Source: Rhodomicrobium sp. R_RK_3 | GTDB taxonomy: Bacteria > Pseudomonadota > Alphaproteobacteria > Rhizobiales > Rhodomicrobiaceae | Length of the DNA: 64,000 bases | NCBI RefSeq assembly: GCF_002198715.1 | Contig: NZ_MWLK01000033.1 | Coordinates: 62,001 to 126,000, forward strand | Direction of reading: 5' to 3' | Part shown: positions 9,650-17,002 of the stretch, piece after piece | How the letters are laid out: each line of letters starts with the position of its first letter | Numbering within the stretch: position 1 is the first letter of the stretch | Translations under genes and position numbers: made by a program | The notes under the pieces: generated by a model | Databases searched by the model: none | Seen by the model: only the letters and a program-made list of their open reading frames with translations | What the model was told of the DNA's origin: nothing

Positions 9650-9747
9650 CGCCGTGGTGATGGAAGTAGGTTCCGGGTTCTCTGGTCATATTGTTTCCCC
9701 TTCTCTTGGTGATTGGCCCGCAGCGGTGAAGCCACGGGCCGGGGTGA

Positions 9748-10044
9748 TCAGCTCTGGTTGGCCTGTGCCCGCTCGGCGACCTGTCGGCTGGTGGCTACGA
9801 TCTCAGCCTTCTCCGCCTCCCGTTTTGCGGCAGAAGCATTCCAACTTTCCCGCCGGTTCGCGGCCACGTCTTTCAATGCCACGATGCCGGCCATATAGAT
9901 TTCCATCATGCCAAGGGCGTCGATATCGATGCTCTCGATGATGGCGATCTGCTCAGGTGTCACATGGAAGCGCAGCTGCTCCAGCCCTCGGCTAAAATCA
10001 CCGCTTATGTTGGGATGCCTATGGGCATAAGTTCTCTTATCCAT
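9748..10044 (-). CDS. Hypothetical soluble helical protein
   Basis: A 98-residue protein with a clear ribosome binding site (ATAGGAGA eight bases before ATG). It is nearly all helical. A first half (GLEQLRFHVTPEQIAIIESIDIDALGMMEIYMAGIVALKDVA) precedes a charged C-terminal coiled-coil-like helix (NASAAKREAEKAEIVATSRQVAERAQ). No membrane segment. It belongs to the minus-strand phage-derived group and is separated from the downstream micro-genes by a GC-rich hairpin. Function unknown. Confidence 0.55.
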   Translation of the reverse strand: MDKRTYAHRHPNISGDFSRGLEQLRFHVTPEQIAIIESIDIDALGMMEIYMAGIVALKDVAANRRESWNASAAKREAEKAEIVATSRQVAERAQANQS

Positions 10045-10202
10045 TTCAGTCTCCTATGATCCGTCCCTATCACCGCACCGGGCTGTGAGCGGGCTGCTGG
10101 ACGGGTGGTAGCCCGGTTCATTGTGGGCTGATCGCCCGAATTCGCGGCCGGCATGTCCTCCGGCGGGGAAGGAGGGGCGGCACGCGCCACCTCCAGTTTC
10201 AC
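10005..10202 (-). CDS. Doubtful Pro/Ala-rich small reading frame
   Basis: A 65-codon frame starting with GTG directly after the stop of the collagen-like gene (TGACGTG) and overlapping the next gene by 40 bases. It spans that gene's ribosome binding site. The product is Pro/Ala-rich and low in complexity; probably not a functional gene. Confidence 0.2.
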   Translation of the reverse strand: MKLEVARAAPPSPPEDMPAANSGDQPTMNRATTRPAARSQPGAVIGTDHRRLKWIRELMPIGIPT

Positions 10203-10203
10203 G

Positions 10204-10812
10204 TCACCACTGGCCCGTCAGCGCCGCCTTGCCGGCCACGACGCCGTTCTCGGTCCCGACCGCAATCGAGCCGCCGAACTGCCACGTCTCATCGAGCTTG
10301 AAAGCGGCACCGCCGCCGACCGCGGTCTTGTCGTCGTAAAAGCCACCGCTCACCGAAGCCGCGAAGCGCTTGTCGACGTGCGGGATGTTGAGCGCGCCGA
10401 TGGTCGCCAGACCCTCGTGCATATCGGACGGGTCAAAATCCTTCCCGTCCTTGCCGGCGATGCCCTGATTGCCTTTCAGGCCCTTATCCCCCTTATCCCC
10501 CTTGTCGCCCTTCGGACCCTGAGCCCCATCGACGCCGTTGACGCCGTCCAGACCGTTCGCTCCAGCGACCCCCTGTGGGCCAGCTTCGCCCTGAGGACCC
10601 TGCGGTCCGGCTACGCCTTGCTCGCCCTGCGGGCCTTGCGGGCCTTGCGGACCCTGCGGACCGACAGGACCTGGCTCACCTTGTGGACCGGCCGCTGGGC
10701 ATGGAAGCTGCCAGTTGCCTCCGCAAGGAAGCGGATCGGCTTGTGCCCCGGACGACACGGCACCGGCCAGAGCCAGAGCTGTCAGAAAGGTGACTGCTTT
10801 CGAAAACTTCAT
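10204..10812 (-). CDS. Secreted collagen-like protein with YadA-like C-terminal anchor
   Basis: A 202-residue protein with a Sec signal peptide ([25 protein letters not shown]). Collagen triplets follow at residues ~43-125 (GPQ, GEQ, GEA, then a charged [13 protein letters not shown] block). The C-terminal ~65 residues alternate hydrophobic and small residues ([26 protein letters not shown]... GKAALTGQW) like the YadA-type trimeric anchor, whose last strands insert into the outer membrane. It is therefore probably a trimeric surface protein. It sits at the edge of the phage-derived segment next to tRNA-Val, so it may be cargo changing the surface of the lysogen. The anchor assignment rests on pattern only. 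Confidence 0.7.
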   Translation of the reverse strand: MKFSKAVTFLTALALAGAVSSGAQADPLPCGGNWQLPCPAAGPQGEPGPVGPQGPQGPQGPQGEQGVAGPQGPQGEAGPQGVAGANGLDGVNGVDGAQGPKGDKGDKGDKGLKGNQGIAGKDGKDFDPSDMHEGLATIGALNIPHVDKRFAASVSGGFYDDKTAVGGGAAFKLDETWQFGGSIAVGTENGVVAGKAALTGQW

Positions 10813-10926
10813 CTAAACCCCCATCGGGTCTTGGTTTGGAAAAACACGCAGAAATGCGACGCGCGGCTCCAGGCGGAGGGCGCGCTGCGAATTGCGTGTC
10901 GATGGGGGTGCCGTGGCCGGCTGAGA

Positions 10927-11001
10927 TGGTGGACGCTAGTGGGATTGAACCACTGACCCCTGCTGTGTGAAAGCAGTGCTCTACCGCTGAGCTAAGCGTC
11001 C
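10927..11001 (-). tRNA. tRNA-Val(CAC)
   Basis: The minus strand folds as a complete 75-base tRNA with encoded CCA. The acceptor is GGACGCT/AGCGTCC, the D-stem GCTC/GAGC, the anticodon stem CTGCT/AGCAG with loop TTCACAC (anticodon CAC, valine), and the T-stem AGTGG/CCACT with loop TTCAATC. Its 3' end faces the phage-derived genes on the left, the usual geometry of a tRNA used as an integration site. Confidence 0.93.
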
Positions 11002-11117
11002 GGGGCTCCGAAATGGAGCCGAATTTGCGGCTTACAGGTTCATTGAACCTTTTGGCCGAGAGGCTTTCGTCAATTTTCCCTTGGACATCAAGGGCGTCGT
11101 CCGAGGCGGTCGTTCCC

Positions 11118-11154
11118 GTGTGAAGCGCATGCTCTACCGCTGAGCTAAGCGTCC
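11118..11154 (-). pseudogene. tRNA-Val 5'-half remnant
   Basis: The minus strand repeats the first 25 bases of the tRNA-Val at 10927-11001 exactly (GGACGCTTAGCTCAGCGGTA plus GAGCA). A different anticodon-stem strand (TGCGC) and the same loop TTCACAC follow, and then the match stops. No complementary stem half or T-arm follows, so it cannot be a working tRNA. It lies 117 bases upstream of the intact gene. Confidence 0.75.
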
Positions 11155-11220
11155 GTCCGGCTGAAGCGCGATTTAGGCTGCCCCGGCCGGACCTGTCAAG
11201 ATCGGCGACGCCTCCCGCGC

Positions 11221-12234
11221 CTATCTCTTCTGCGGGATCGGCTCGAAGCTGGCGACGACTTTTTCCAGCTCGGGCAGGAATTTGTCCATCGCCGCCAGCG
11301 GGCTGGTGCCGACGATGGCGTAAAATCCGTCCGGATTGCCCGCCAGCATCACCAGATAGATGCCGATCTTGCTGCCGGTGCCCTCGTCCGCCGCCTCGCC
11401 GATCACCTGATAGCCCGACAGCGCGCCGATGGTAACGGGATTCTCGCTGTTGATCTTGCGGTCCTTCAGGCCGCCGAAGGACTGGAACGAGCGCAGCGCC
11501 GCCAATTTGGCGTCGATGACGACACGGTTGTCGATGGAGGGCGAGATGAACAGCATCGGCTCGACGAGGAGCAGATTCTCGTTCGGGCCGGGCACCCGGC
11601 CCGATGGGCTATAGGCTTTCGAGGTGCCGGCGAGGCCGAAGGATTCCTTGAACGGTCCGAGATAGCCGAGACGGAACAGGTCGGCGGCCTTGGCCGGGCG
11701 GTCCATGACGGCGGCGTTGGCCAGAACCGTCTCGATGCCGGCCTTGTCGAATTTGCCCGCGTCCAGCGCCGTCTTCGGGATGCTGGCGGTGATCATGGCG
11801 GTGATGTTGTTCTCGCGCAGGATCAGCACGTATTTGGAGACCTCGCCGCCCTGCTGCTGCTGCTTGCCGGTGAAATAGATATATTCGCCCTTGCGGCCCG
11901 GCAATTCGCTCAAGGCGGCGCCGGTCAGCCCCTGCCCGGCCAGCGCTTCGGGATATTCGGCGATCTTCTTCAGCTCCTCATAGGTCGCGGACGGCATCTC
12001 GACGATGACGAAGGAGGCGCCCGTCGCCTCGTCGACGAAACCGGCGAAGCGGTCGGAGGGGGCGAAGGTGCCGCCCAGATCCAGTGCGATGCGGCTGTTC
12101 GGGGCCTGGCGGGGCTCGGAATGGGCAGGCACGGCGAAGGCTGCGCCCGCGAGCGCTGCCGCGAAGAGGACGGTCTTGAAGTGGGCAGTCAAGGCGGCCA
12201 TTCTGCGGAAGCGGGGGAGGCTGAAAAATGCCAT
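11221..12234 (-). CDS. Secreted hypothetical protein
   Basis: A ~337-residue exported protein. A positively charged start (MAFFSLPRFRRMAALTAHFK) leads into a hydrophobic core ending AFAVPAHSEP, a likely signal-peptidase I site. The mature part has no cysteine clusters or known catalytic motif. It contains alternating strands and a QQQQ stretch, and ends KFLPELEKVVASFEPIPQKR, a C-terminus common in periplasmic proteins that measure or buffer ligand. Start uncertain: 12270, 12234 or 12201 are all in frame; 12234 is preferred for spacing to the divergent gene. The reading frame is monocistronic and divergent from the binding-protein gene at 12304. Function not recognised. Confidence 0.7.
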   Translation of the reverse strand: MAFFSLPRFRRMAALTAHFKTVLFAAALAGAAFAVPAHSEPRQAPNSRIALDLGGTFAPSDRFAGFVDEATGASFVIVEMPSATYEELKKIAEYPEALAGQGLTGAALSELPGRKGEYIYFTGKQQQQGGEVSKYVLILRENNITAMITASIPKTALDAGKFDKAGIETVLANAAVMDRPAKAADLFRLGYLGPFKESFGLAGTSKAYSPSGRVPGPNENLLLVEPMLFISPSIDNRVVIDAKLAALRSFQSFGGLKDRKINSENPVTIGALSGYQVIGEAADEGTGSKIGIYLVMLAGNPDGFYAIVGTSPLAAMDKFLPELEKVVASFEPIPQKR

Positions 12235-12303
12235 TGGGGGTTCCGGAGCAGTTTGTTTCATACCCATCATACCTACTTATCGGGCAAAACGGAGAGTTAA
12301 GCT

Positions 12304-13416
12304 GTGGGGAACGGCGGGAAATGGTCGGCAGCGTTGATTTTCTGCTTGATTGCAGCAAGTTGCGGTGCGCAGGCGGAGATCATGATCGGGGCCGCCGGGC
12401 CGGTGACCGGACAACTTGCCAGCCTTGGCGAGCAATCGCTGGCGGGCGTGCGCCAAGCGGTCGCCGACATCAATGAACGCGGCGGCCTGCTCGGCCAGAA
12501 GCTGGAACTGGTCGTCGGCGACGATGCCTGCGACCCGAAACAGGCGGTCGCGGTCGCCAATCTGATGGTTTCGAAGCGCGTCGCATTCGTCGCCGGGCAT
12601 CTTTGCTCGGGCGCCTCGATCCCCGCCGCCGCCGTCTATGCCGAGGAAGGCGTGGTGATGATTTCGCCCGCCTCGACCAGCCCGGCGCTCACCGAGACCG
12701 GCAGCAGCCTGATCTTCCGCGTCTGCGGGCGCGATGACCGGCAGGGCGCCATTGCCGGGGCCTTCCTCGCCGAACGTTTCGCCGGCAGGCCCATCGCGAT
12801 CCTGCATGACCGCAGCACCTACGGCAAAGGCCTCGCCGACGCGGCCAGGGAGACGCTGCACAAGGCCGGCGGCCGCGAGGCGATCTACGAGGCGATCACG
12901 CCGGGCGAGAAGGATTTCGCCGCCCTGGTCGCCAAGCTGAAGCAGACCGGCATCGCGGCGGTCTTCCTCGGCGGCTATCACACCGAGGCGGGGCTGATCC
13001 TGCGCCAGATGCGCGAGCAGCAGCTCGAGGCGGCGCTGGTCGGCGGCGATTCGCTGGTGGTGCGCGAATTCTGGTCGATCGCGGGAGAGGCGGCGGAAAA
13101 CGCCTATTTCAGCTTCGTCGCCGATCCGCGCCGCTCGCCCGCCGCCGCCGCCGTGCTGGCGCGCTTTGCCTCGGCGGGCGTCGCGGCCGACGGCTATGTG
13201 CTTTACAGCTATGCGGCGGTCGAGGCATGGGCGCTGGCGGCGGCCAAGGCCGGCACGACGGATCCGGCCGCCGTCGCGCGGGTGCTGCACGGCGAAAGTT
13301 TCGCCACCGTCATCGGAACGCTGCGTTTCGACGCCAAAGGTGACGTCGATTTGCCCGCCTTTGCCATTTACCGCTGGTCGAAAGGCGACTATGCCCAGAT
13401 CGACGCCGCGCCTTGA
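12304..13416 (+). CDS. Branched-chain amino acid-type ABC transporter substrate-binding protein
   Basis: A 370-residue periplasmic binding protein of the LivK type (Peripla_BP_6). A short signal peptide (ALIFCLIAASCGAQA) is followed by the typical IMIGAAGPVTGQLASLGEQSLAGVRQAV..NERGGLLGQKLELVVGDDACDP pattern. Further on come FVAGHLCSGASIPAAAVYAEEGVVMISPAST and, around the ligand cleft, YHTEAGLILRQMRE. A Cys at the lipobox-like position could make it a lipoprotein. No permease or ATPase genes are adjacent, so it must work with a transporter elsewhere or as a sensor. Start is GTG; ATG alternatives are absent nearby. Next gene follows after 22 bases. Confidence 0.85.
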   Translation: MGNGGKWSAALIFCLIAASCGAQAEIMIGAAGPVTGQLASLGEQSLAGVRQAVADINERGGLLGQKLELVVGDDACDPKQAVAVANLMVSKRVAFVAGHLCSGASIPAAAVYAEEGVVMISPASTSPALTETGSSLIFRVCGRDDRQGAIAGAFLAERFAGRPIAILHDRSTYGKGLADAARETLHKAGGREAIYEAITPGEKDFAALVAKLKQTGIAAVFLGGYHTEAGLILRQMREQQLEAALVGGDSLVVREFWSIAGEAAENAYFSFVADPRRSPAAAAVLARFASAGVAADGYVLYSYAAVEAWALAAAKAGTTDPAAVARVLHGESFATVIGTLRFDAKGDVDLPAFAIYRWSKGDYAQIDAAP

Positions 13417-13438
13417 GCCTTATGAGAGGGGAACCGAG

Positions 13439-13822
13439 ATGCCCAAGAAAAACAGCCGTTCGCTGATTCTGGTCGCCACCATCGCAACTTTCGTGCTGAT
13501 GGCCTCGATCGCCAGGGGCCAGCATGCCGGCCATCACGACCATGCCGCAACCGGGTCCGCGGAGCCGGCCAACGCGGCCGAAGCCTTCGCGGCGGTCAAT
13601 GCCAAGATGCATAAGGACATGGCGATCAAGCCGTCGGGCGACGCCGATGTCGATTTCGTGCGCGGCATGATCCCGCATCACCAGGGCGCCATCGACATGG
13701 CCAAGGTCGCGCTGCAATACGGCAAGGATCCGGAAATCCGCAAGCTGGCCGAGACCATCATCGCCGCCCAGGAAGGCGAAATCGCCTGGATGAAGGACTA
13801 TCTGGCGAAGAAGGGCAAATAG
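13439..13822 (+). CDS. DUF305 family exported protein
   Basis: A 127-residue protein with an N-terminal signal anchor (SLILVATIATFVLMASIARG) and a His-rich stretch (HAGHHDHA). The DUF305 core follows: DVDFVRGMIPHHQGAIDMAKVAL, then EIRKLAETIIAAQEGEIAWMKDYL. Members such as CopM bind copper and other metals in the periplasm through the conserved Met/His residues, here MIPHH and the following Met. RBS GAGGGG lies upstream. It is co-directional with the binding protein before it. Role in metal handling is inferred from family only. Confidence 0.85.
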   Translation: MPKKNSRSLILVATIATFVLMASIARGQHAGHHDHAATGSAEPANAAEAFAAVNAKMHKDMAIKPSGDADVDFVRGMIPHHQGAIDMAKVALQYGKDPEIRKLAETIIAAQEGEIAWMKDYLAKKGK

Positions 13823-13826
13823 CCGG

Positions 13827-14498
13827 TCAGGCCGGAGGGAGCAAGTCGCGCACCGCCGGGAGGAGTTCGGCGAAGCTCTGGATGACGGCGTCCGGCGCCA
13901 GCATCTCGACCGGCTCGCCATAGCCGAAACCGACCGCGATGAACGGCAGTTTCGCATCCCGCGCCGCGCGCGAATCGGCCGAGCTGTCGCCGATCATCAC
14001 CGCCCGCGCGGGATCGCCGCCGGCCTGCGCGATGGTGCGCAGGATATGGCCGCCATCCGGCTTGCGGACCGGAAACGTATCGGCCCCGGCAATGGCGGCG
14101 AAATAGCCGTCGAGTTTGAGGGCCGCCAGCAATTTCAGCGCCAGTTCCTCGCGCTTGTTGGTGCACACGGCCAGCCGCGCGCCGGCGTCCTGTAACGCGT
14201 CCAGCGCCTCGACCAAGCCGGGAAAGGGCTGGCTCTGCTCGGCGATATGGTCGCGGTAATAGTCGATGAAAACATCCGTCATGCGCGAGACCTCGTCCGC
14301 GCCCGGCTTGCGGCCATGATCGGCCATCGCGGCCTCGATCATCGCCCTGGCGCCGAAACCGACCGCCGGCTGGATGATGCCCGCGCTGACGGGAATCATG
14401 CCGAACCGCCCCAGGGTGAAATTCGTCGCCGCGATCAGGTCCGGCGCGGTGTCGATCATCGTGCCGTCGAGATCGAAAACCACTGTGGCGTCCTTCAT
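13827..14498 (-). CDS. gph: Phosphoglycolate phosphatase (HAD superfamily)
   Basis: A 223-residue HAD hydrolase with all four motifs. VFDLDGT is at residues 7-13 (Asp9 nucleophile, Asp11 acid/base), VCTNK carries motif II, KPDGGH holds the motif III Lys, and VMIGDSSADSRAARDA is motif IV. The size and helical cap (residues ~16-85) fit Gph, which dephosphorylates 2-phosphoglycolate to glycolate in the cytoplasm. Glycolate would feed the glycolate oxidase encoded by glcDEF in this window at 32.0-36.4 kb. It converges with the DUF305 gene, 4 bases apart. Confidence 0.88.
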   Translation of the reverse strand: MKDATVVFDLDGTMIDTAPDLIAATNFTLGRFGMIPVSAGIIQPAVGFGARAMIEAAMADHGRKPGADEVSRMTDVFIDYYRDHIAEQSQPFPGLVEALDALQDAGARLAVCTNKREELALKLLAALKLDGYFAAIAGADTFPVRKPDGGHILRTIAQAGGDPARAVMIGDSSADSRAARDAKLPFIAVGFGYGEPVEMLAPDAVIQSFAELLPAVRDLLPPA

Positions 14499-14615
14499 CC
14501 TGCCTCCGCTGTCTGCATGTCGTCATGCGTTGGGGGGCAGCTTACTTCAATTCGCCGGCAAGATCGAACGGGCACGCCGCGGACCGGAAACCGTCTCGGC
14601 GGATTGCGCCCGCCG

Positions 14616-15482
14616 TCACCGCGCGGCGGCGAGGCGCACGGTGCCGAGGGCGATCGCCCGTTCCTTGGCGCTCGAGATCTGGCGGATTTTTTCCGCGCGC
14701 TCGACAAGCCCCTCCAACTCGCCCGGCGCGAGCTGGCGGTCGGCGGCGGCCTGCGCCTCGTCCGACTTGCCGGAAATGCCGAGCGCCAGGATCAGGTTGC
14801 GCCGGTGATAGGGCTTGACGTTGGCAAGCGTCAGGGTCTGGCGCGCCAGCGAGATCGCCCGGTCGCGCTGGCTGAGCAGGGCGGCGGCGAGCGTCAGATT
14901 GGTGGCGATGTCGGGGTCGCGATTGTCGAGGCGATAGGCCTGCTCGAAGGAGGCGAGCGCCTCGCGCGGCTGGCCGCTCATCATATGCGCGACGCCCAGC
15001 CGGTCATAGGCCTGCGGCGTATTCACCAGCGGCGCGGCCCGCTCCAGCATTTTCAGGCCGGCCTCGATCTGCCCGGTGCGGATGGAAATGGTGCCCAGAC
15101 CGAACAGCGCGCGGCCATTATCGGGCGCCTTGGCCAGCGCCTTGCGGTAGGATTCGGCCGCGTCGCGCTCGCGGTTGACTTTGGCATAGGCGTCGGCCAG
15201 GGCGAGATGCACATTGGCGTCGGCGTCGGGTTCGGCGGCGGCGCGCTCATAGATCGGCACCGCCGTGGCGACGGAGCCGCGCGCCTCGATGTCGTTGCCC
15301 AGCTTGAGCAGATTGCGGGTCGAGGAATTGCCGGCCGCCGGCTCCGCCTGCGCGGTCTCGGGCTGGCCCTCGGTCAGCGAGGCATTCGACGGCCCCCCAT
15401 CCTCGAAGCCGGTGCAGCCACCCGCCATCGACAACACAAAAAAGCTCACGACAATGCCGAGCCCGCCCCAAACCCTGCTCAT
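14616..15482 (-). CDS. TadD-like TPR lipoprotein
   Basis: A ~288-residue lipoprotein starting MSRVWGGLG with RBS GGCGGGA; a longer form from 15536 is less likely. The lipobox is AGGC (Cys ~23). It is followed by a Ser/Glu-rich linker and at least five TPR-like repeats (residues ~75-240; for example ADAYAKVNRERDAAESYRKAL and GLGTISIRTGQIEAGLKMLERA). TadD proteins assist secretin assembly of Tad/Flp pilus systems, but no other tad gene is seen here, so the name is by resemblance only. The gene is divergent from the FlhB/SctU-like gene 135 bases away. Confidence 0.75.
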   Translation of the reverse strand: MSRVWGGLGIVVSFFVLSMAGGCTGFEDGGPSNASLTEGQPETAQAEPAAGNSSTRNLLKLGNDIEARGSVATAVPIYERAAAEPDADANVHLALADAYAKVNRERDAAESYRKALAKAPDNGRALFGLGTISIRTGQIEAGLKMLERAAPLVNTPQAYDRLGVAHMMSGQPREALASFEQAYRLDNRDPDIATNLTLAAALLSQRDRAISLARQTLTLANVKPYHRRNLILALGISGKSDEAQAAADRQLAPGELEGLVERAEKIRQISSAKERAIALGTVRLAAAR

Positions 15483-15617
15483 CCGGAAATCCCGCCTATT
15501 TGTCGGCAAATTGCCGTCACATCGTGGCTTTAGCATGACGTTTGGGTGATAATGGCGCCGGGGCGGCCCCGCTCTTCTTTGGCGGCGGCTATCGGGTCAA
15601 GCATTGGATCGGGCGGC

Positions 15618-16664
15618 ATGTCGCAGGATAACAACACCGAGCAGAAATCCCTACCCGCCACGGACAAGAAACTCCGCGACGCCAGGAAAAAGGGCCGCGT
15701 CTCCTCCAGCCGCGACCTGATCTCGGGCGCCGGCCTGCTCGCCATGCTGATCTATTTCCTGATGACCTGGACGACGATCCGCGACAAGATCCACGCATTA
15801 CTGGACCTCATCCCCCAGCTTTACCTGGAACCGTTCGGCACCGCCTGGCGGCGTGCCATCGCCATCGCCGGACAGTTGGTCTGGGACGCCACCGCCCCGG
15901 CGGTCGCGGTGCTGGTGCTGGTCAGCGTCGTCACCGGCATGATCGGCACGTTCGGGCCGGTGTTTTCCTTCGAGCCGGTGAAGCCCAATTTCGAGCATAT
16001 CAATCCCGCCGCCGGGCTGAAGCGGCTGTTCTCGGTGCGCAACGTCACCGAATTCGCCAAGAGCGTGTTCAAGGTGGTGCTGCTCGGCAGCGTGCTGTTC
16101 CTGGTGCTGCGCTACTGGCTGCAGGCAATGTTCCATGCGCCCAATTGCGGCGAAGCCTGCGTGGCGCCCTTGCTGATCGCCGCCGCCAAGCCGATCCTCG
16201 CCGTCGCCGCGCTCGCCTTCATCACCATCGGCGCATCCGACATCGCCTTGCAGCGCTGGCTGTTCCTGCGCGACATGCGCATGACCCGCACCGAGCTGAA
16301 GCGCGAGCGCAAGGACCTCGAAGGCGACCCGCTGATCCTGTCGGCCCGCAAGCGCGAGCGCCAGCGCCAGGGCCGCACGCCGCGCCTCGGGCTGGGGGCG
16401 GCCAATCTGATGATCGCGGGCGGCGGCCACATCGCCGGGGTGCGCTATCACCGCAAGGACGCGCCGGTGCCGGTGGTGGTGACCAAGTCCAGCGGCACGG
16501 CGGTCGCGGCCATGCGCCAGGCCTCGGCCGACCTGAACATCCCGATCATCGAGGAGCCCGAACTTGCCGTCGCGCTGGCCGTGCAGCACCGCCCCGGCGA
16601 TTACATCCACCAGCGCCACTTCCCGGTCGTCGCCAAGATTTTGATCTCGCAGAAATTGGTCTGA
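15618..16664 (+). CDS. FlhB/SctU-family export-gate protein lacking the NPTH autocleavage motif
   Basis: A 348-residue protein of the type III export switch family. The N-terminal cytoplasmic tail (EQKSLPATDKKLRDARKKGRVSSSRD) is typical, four membrane helices follow within residues ~35-215, and the cytoplasmic FlhB-C domain starts near MRMTRTELKRERKDLEGDP. In the family this domain cleaves itself at Asn-Pro-Thr-His; here that position (residues ~267-271) reads A-G-G-G-H, followed by the conserved-looking IAGVRYHRKDAPVPVVV. Without the Asn the normal cleavage cannot occur. No other export-apparatus genes lie nearby. The start at MSQDNNTEQK is chosen over upstream codons because the family begins so. 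It could be a diverged flagellar FlhB, or a lone paralogue. Confidence 0.88.
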   Translation: MSQDNNTEQKSLPATDKKLRDARKKGRVSSSRDLISGAGLLAMLIYFLMTWTTIRDKIHALLDLIPQLYLEPFGTAWRRAIAIAGQLVWDATAPAVAVLVLVSVVTGMIGTFGPVFSFEPVKPNFEHINPAAGLKRLFSVRNVTEFAKSVFKVVLLGSVLFLVLRYWLQAMFHAPNCGEACVAPLLIAAAKPILAVAALAFITIGASDIALQRWLFLRDMRMTRTELKRERKDLEGDPLILSARKRERQRQGRTPRLGLGAANLMIAGGGHIAGVRYHRKDAPVPVVVTKSSGTAVAAMRQASADLNIPIIEEPELAVALAVQHRPGDYIHQRHFPVVAKILISQKLV

Positions 16665-16740
16665 GGCAGCCGCGCCGGTGCCGGGGGCTCGCGTGGCCGG
16701 TTTACACGGACGTGGAACGGCCGCCGCCCTGCATAATCCC

Positions 16741-16930
16741 CAGCCGGACTCCCTCTCCCTTGGGAGAGGGCTGGGGTGAGGGGTTCGTGAGCCAACTGAG
16801 AATCCGCAAACCCTCACCCGGCACGCTAACGCGCGCCACCCTCTCCCCTGGGAGAGGGTTGGGCTGCGGCGAGTCGGAGGAGTGGGCCCCGGCTCTCAGG
16901 GCAGCTCTGAGGGCCGGGGCGACGGAGTTA
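16741..16930. repeat. Intergenic CCCTCTCCC-type palindromic repeat cluster
   Basis: Two palindromes (CCCTCTCCC/GGGAGAGGG, about 16749-16769 and 16838-16860) stand in opposite orientation with GGGTGAGG and CCTCACCC flanks. A GGCCCCGGCTCTCAGGG...CCGGGGC hairpin follows. The same building blocks recur at 34.8, 36.5, 39.3, 44.8 and 50.0-50.3 kb. The intergenic stretch 16665-17002 holds nothing else I can recognise. Confidence 0.75.
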
Positions 16931-17002
16931 AAAAGGACAAGGCGCGGCTGATTGGGAGACTGGGCGTGACGGCACCGTCAGACGACCGCTGCCCTGCCCC
17001 GT

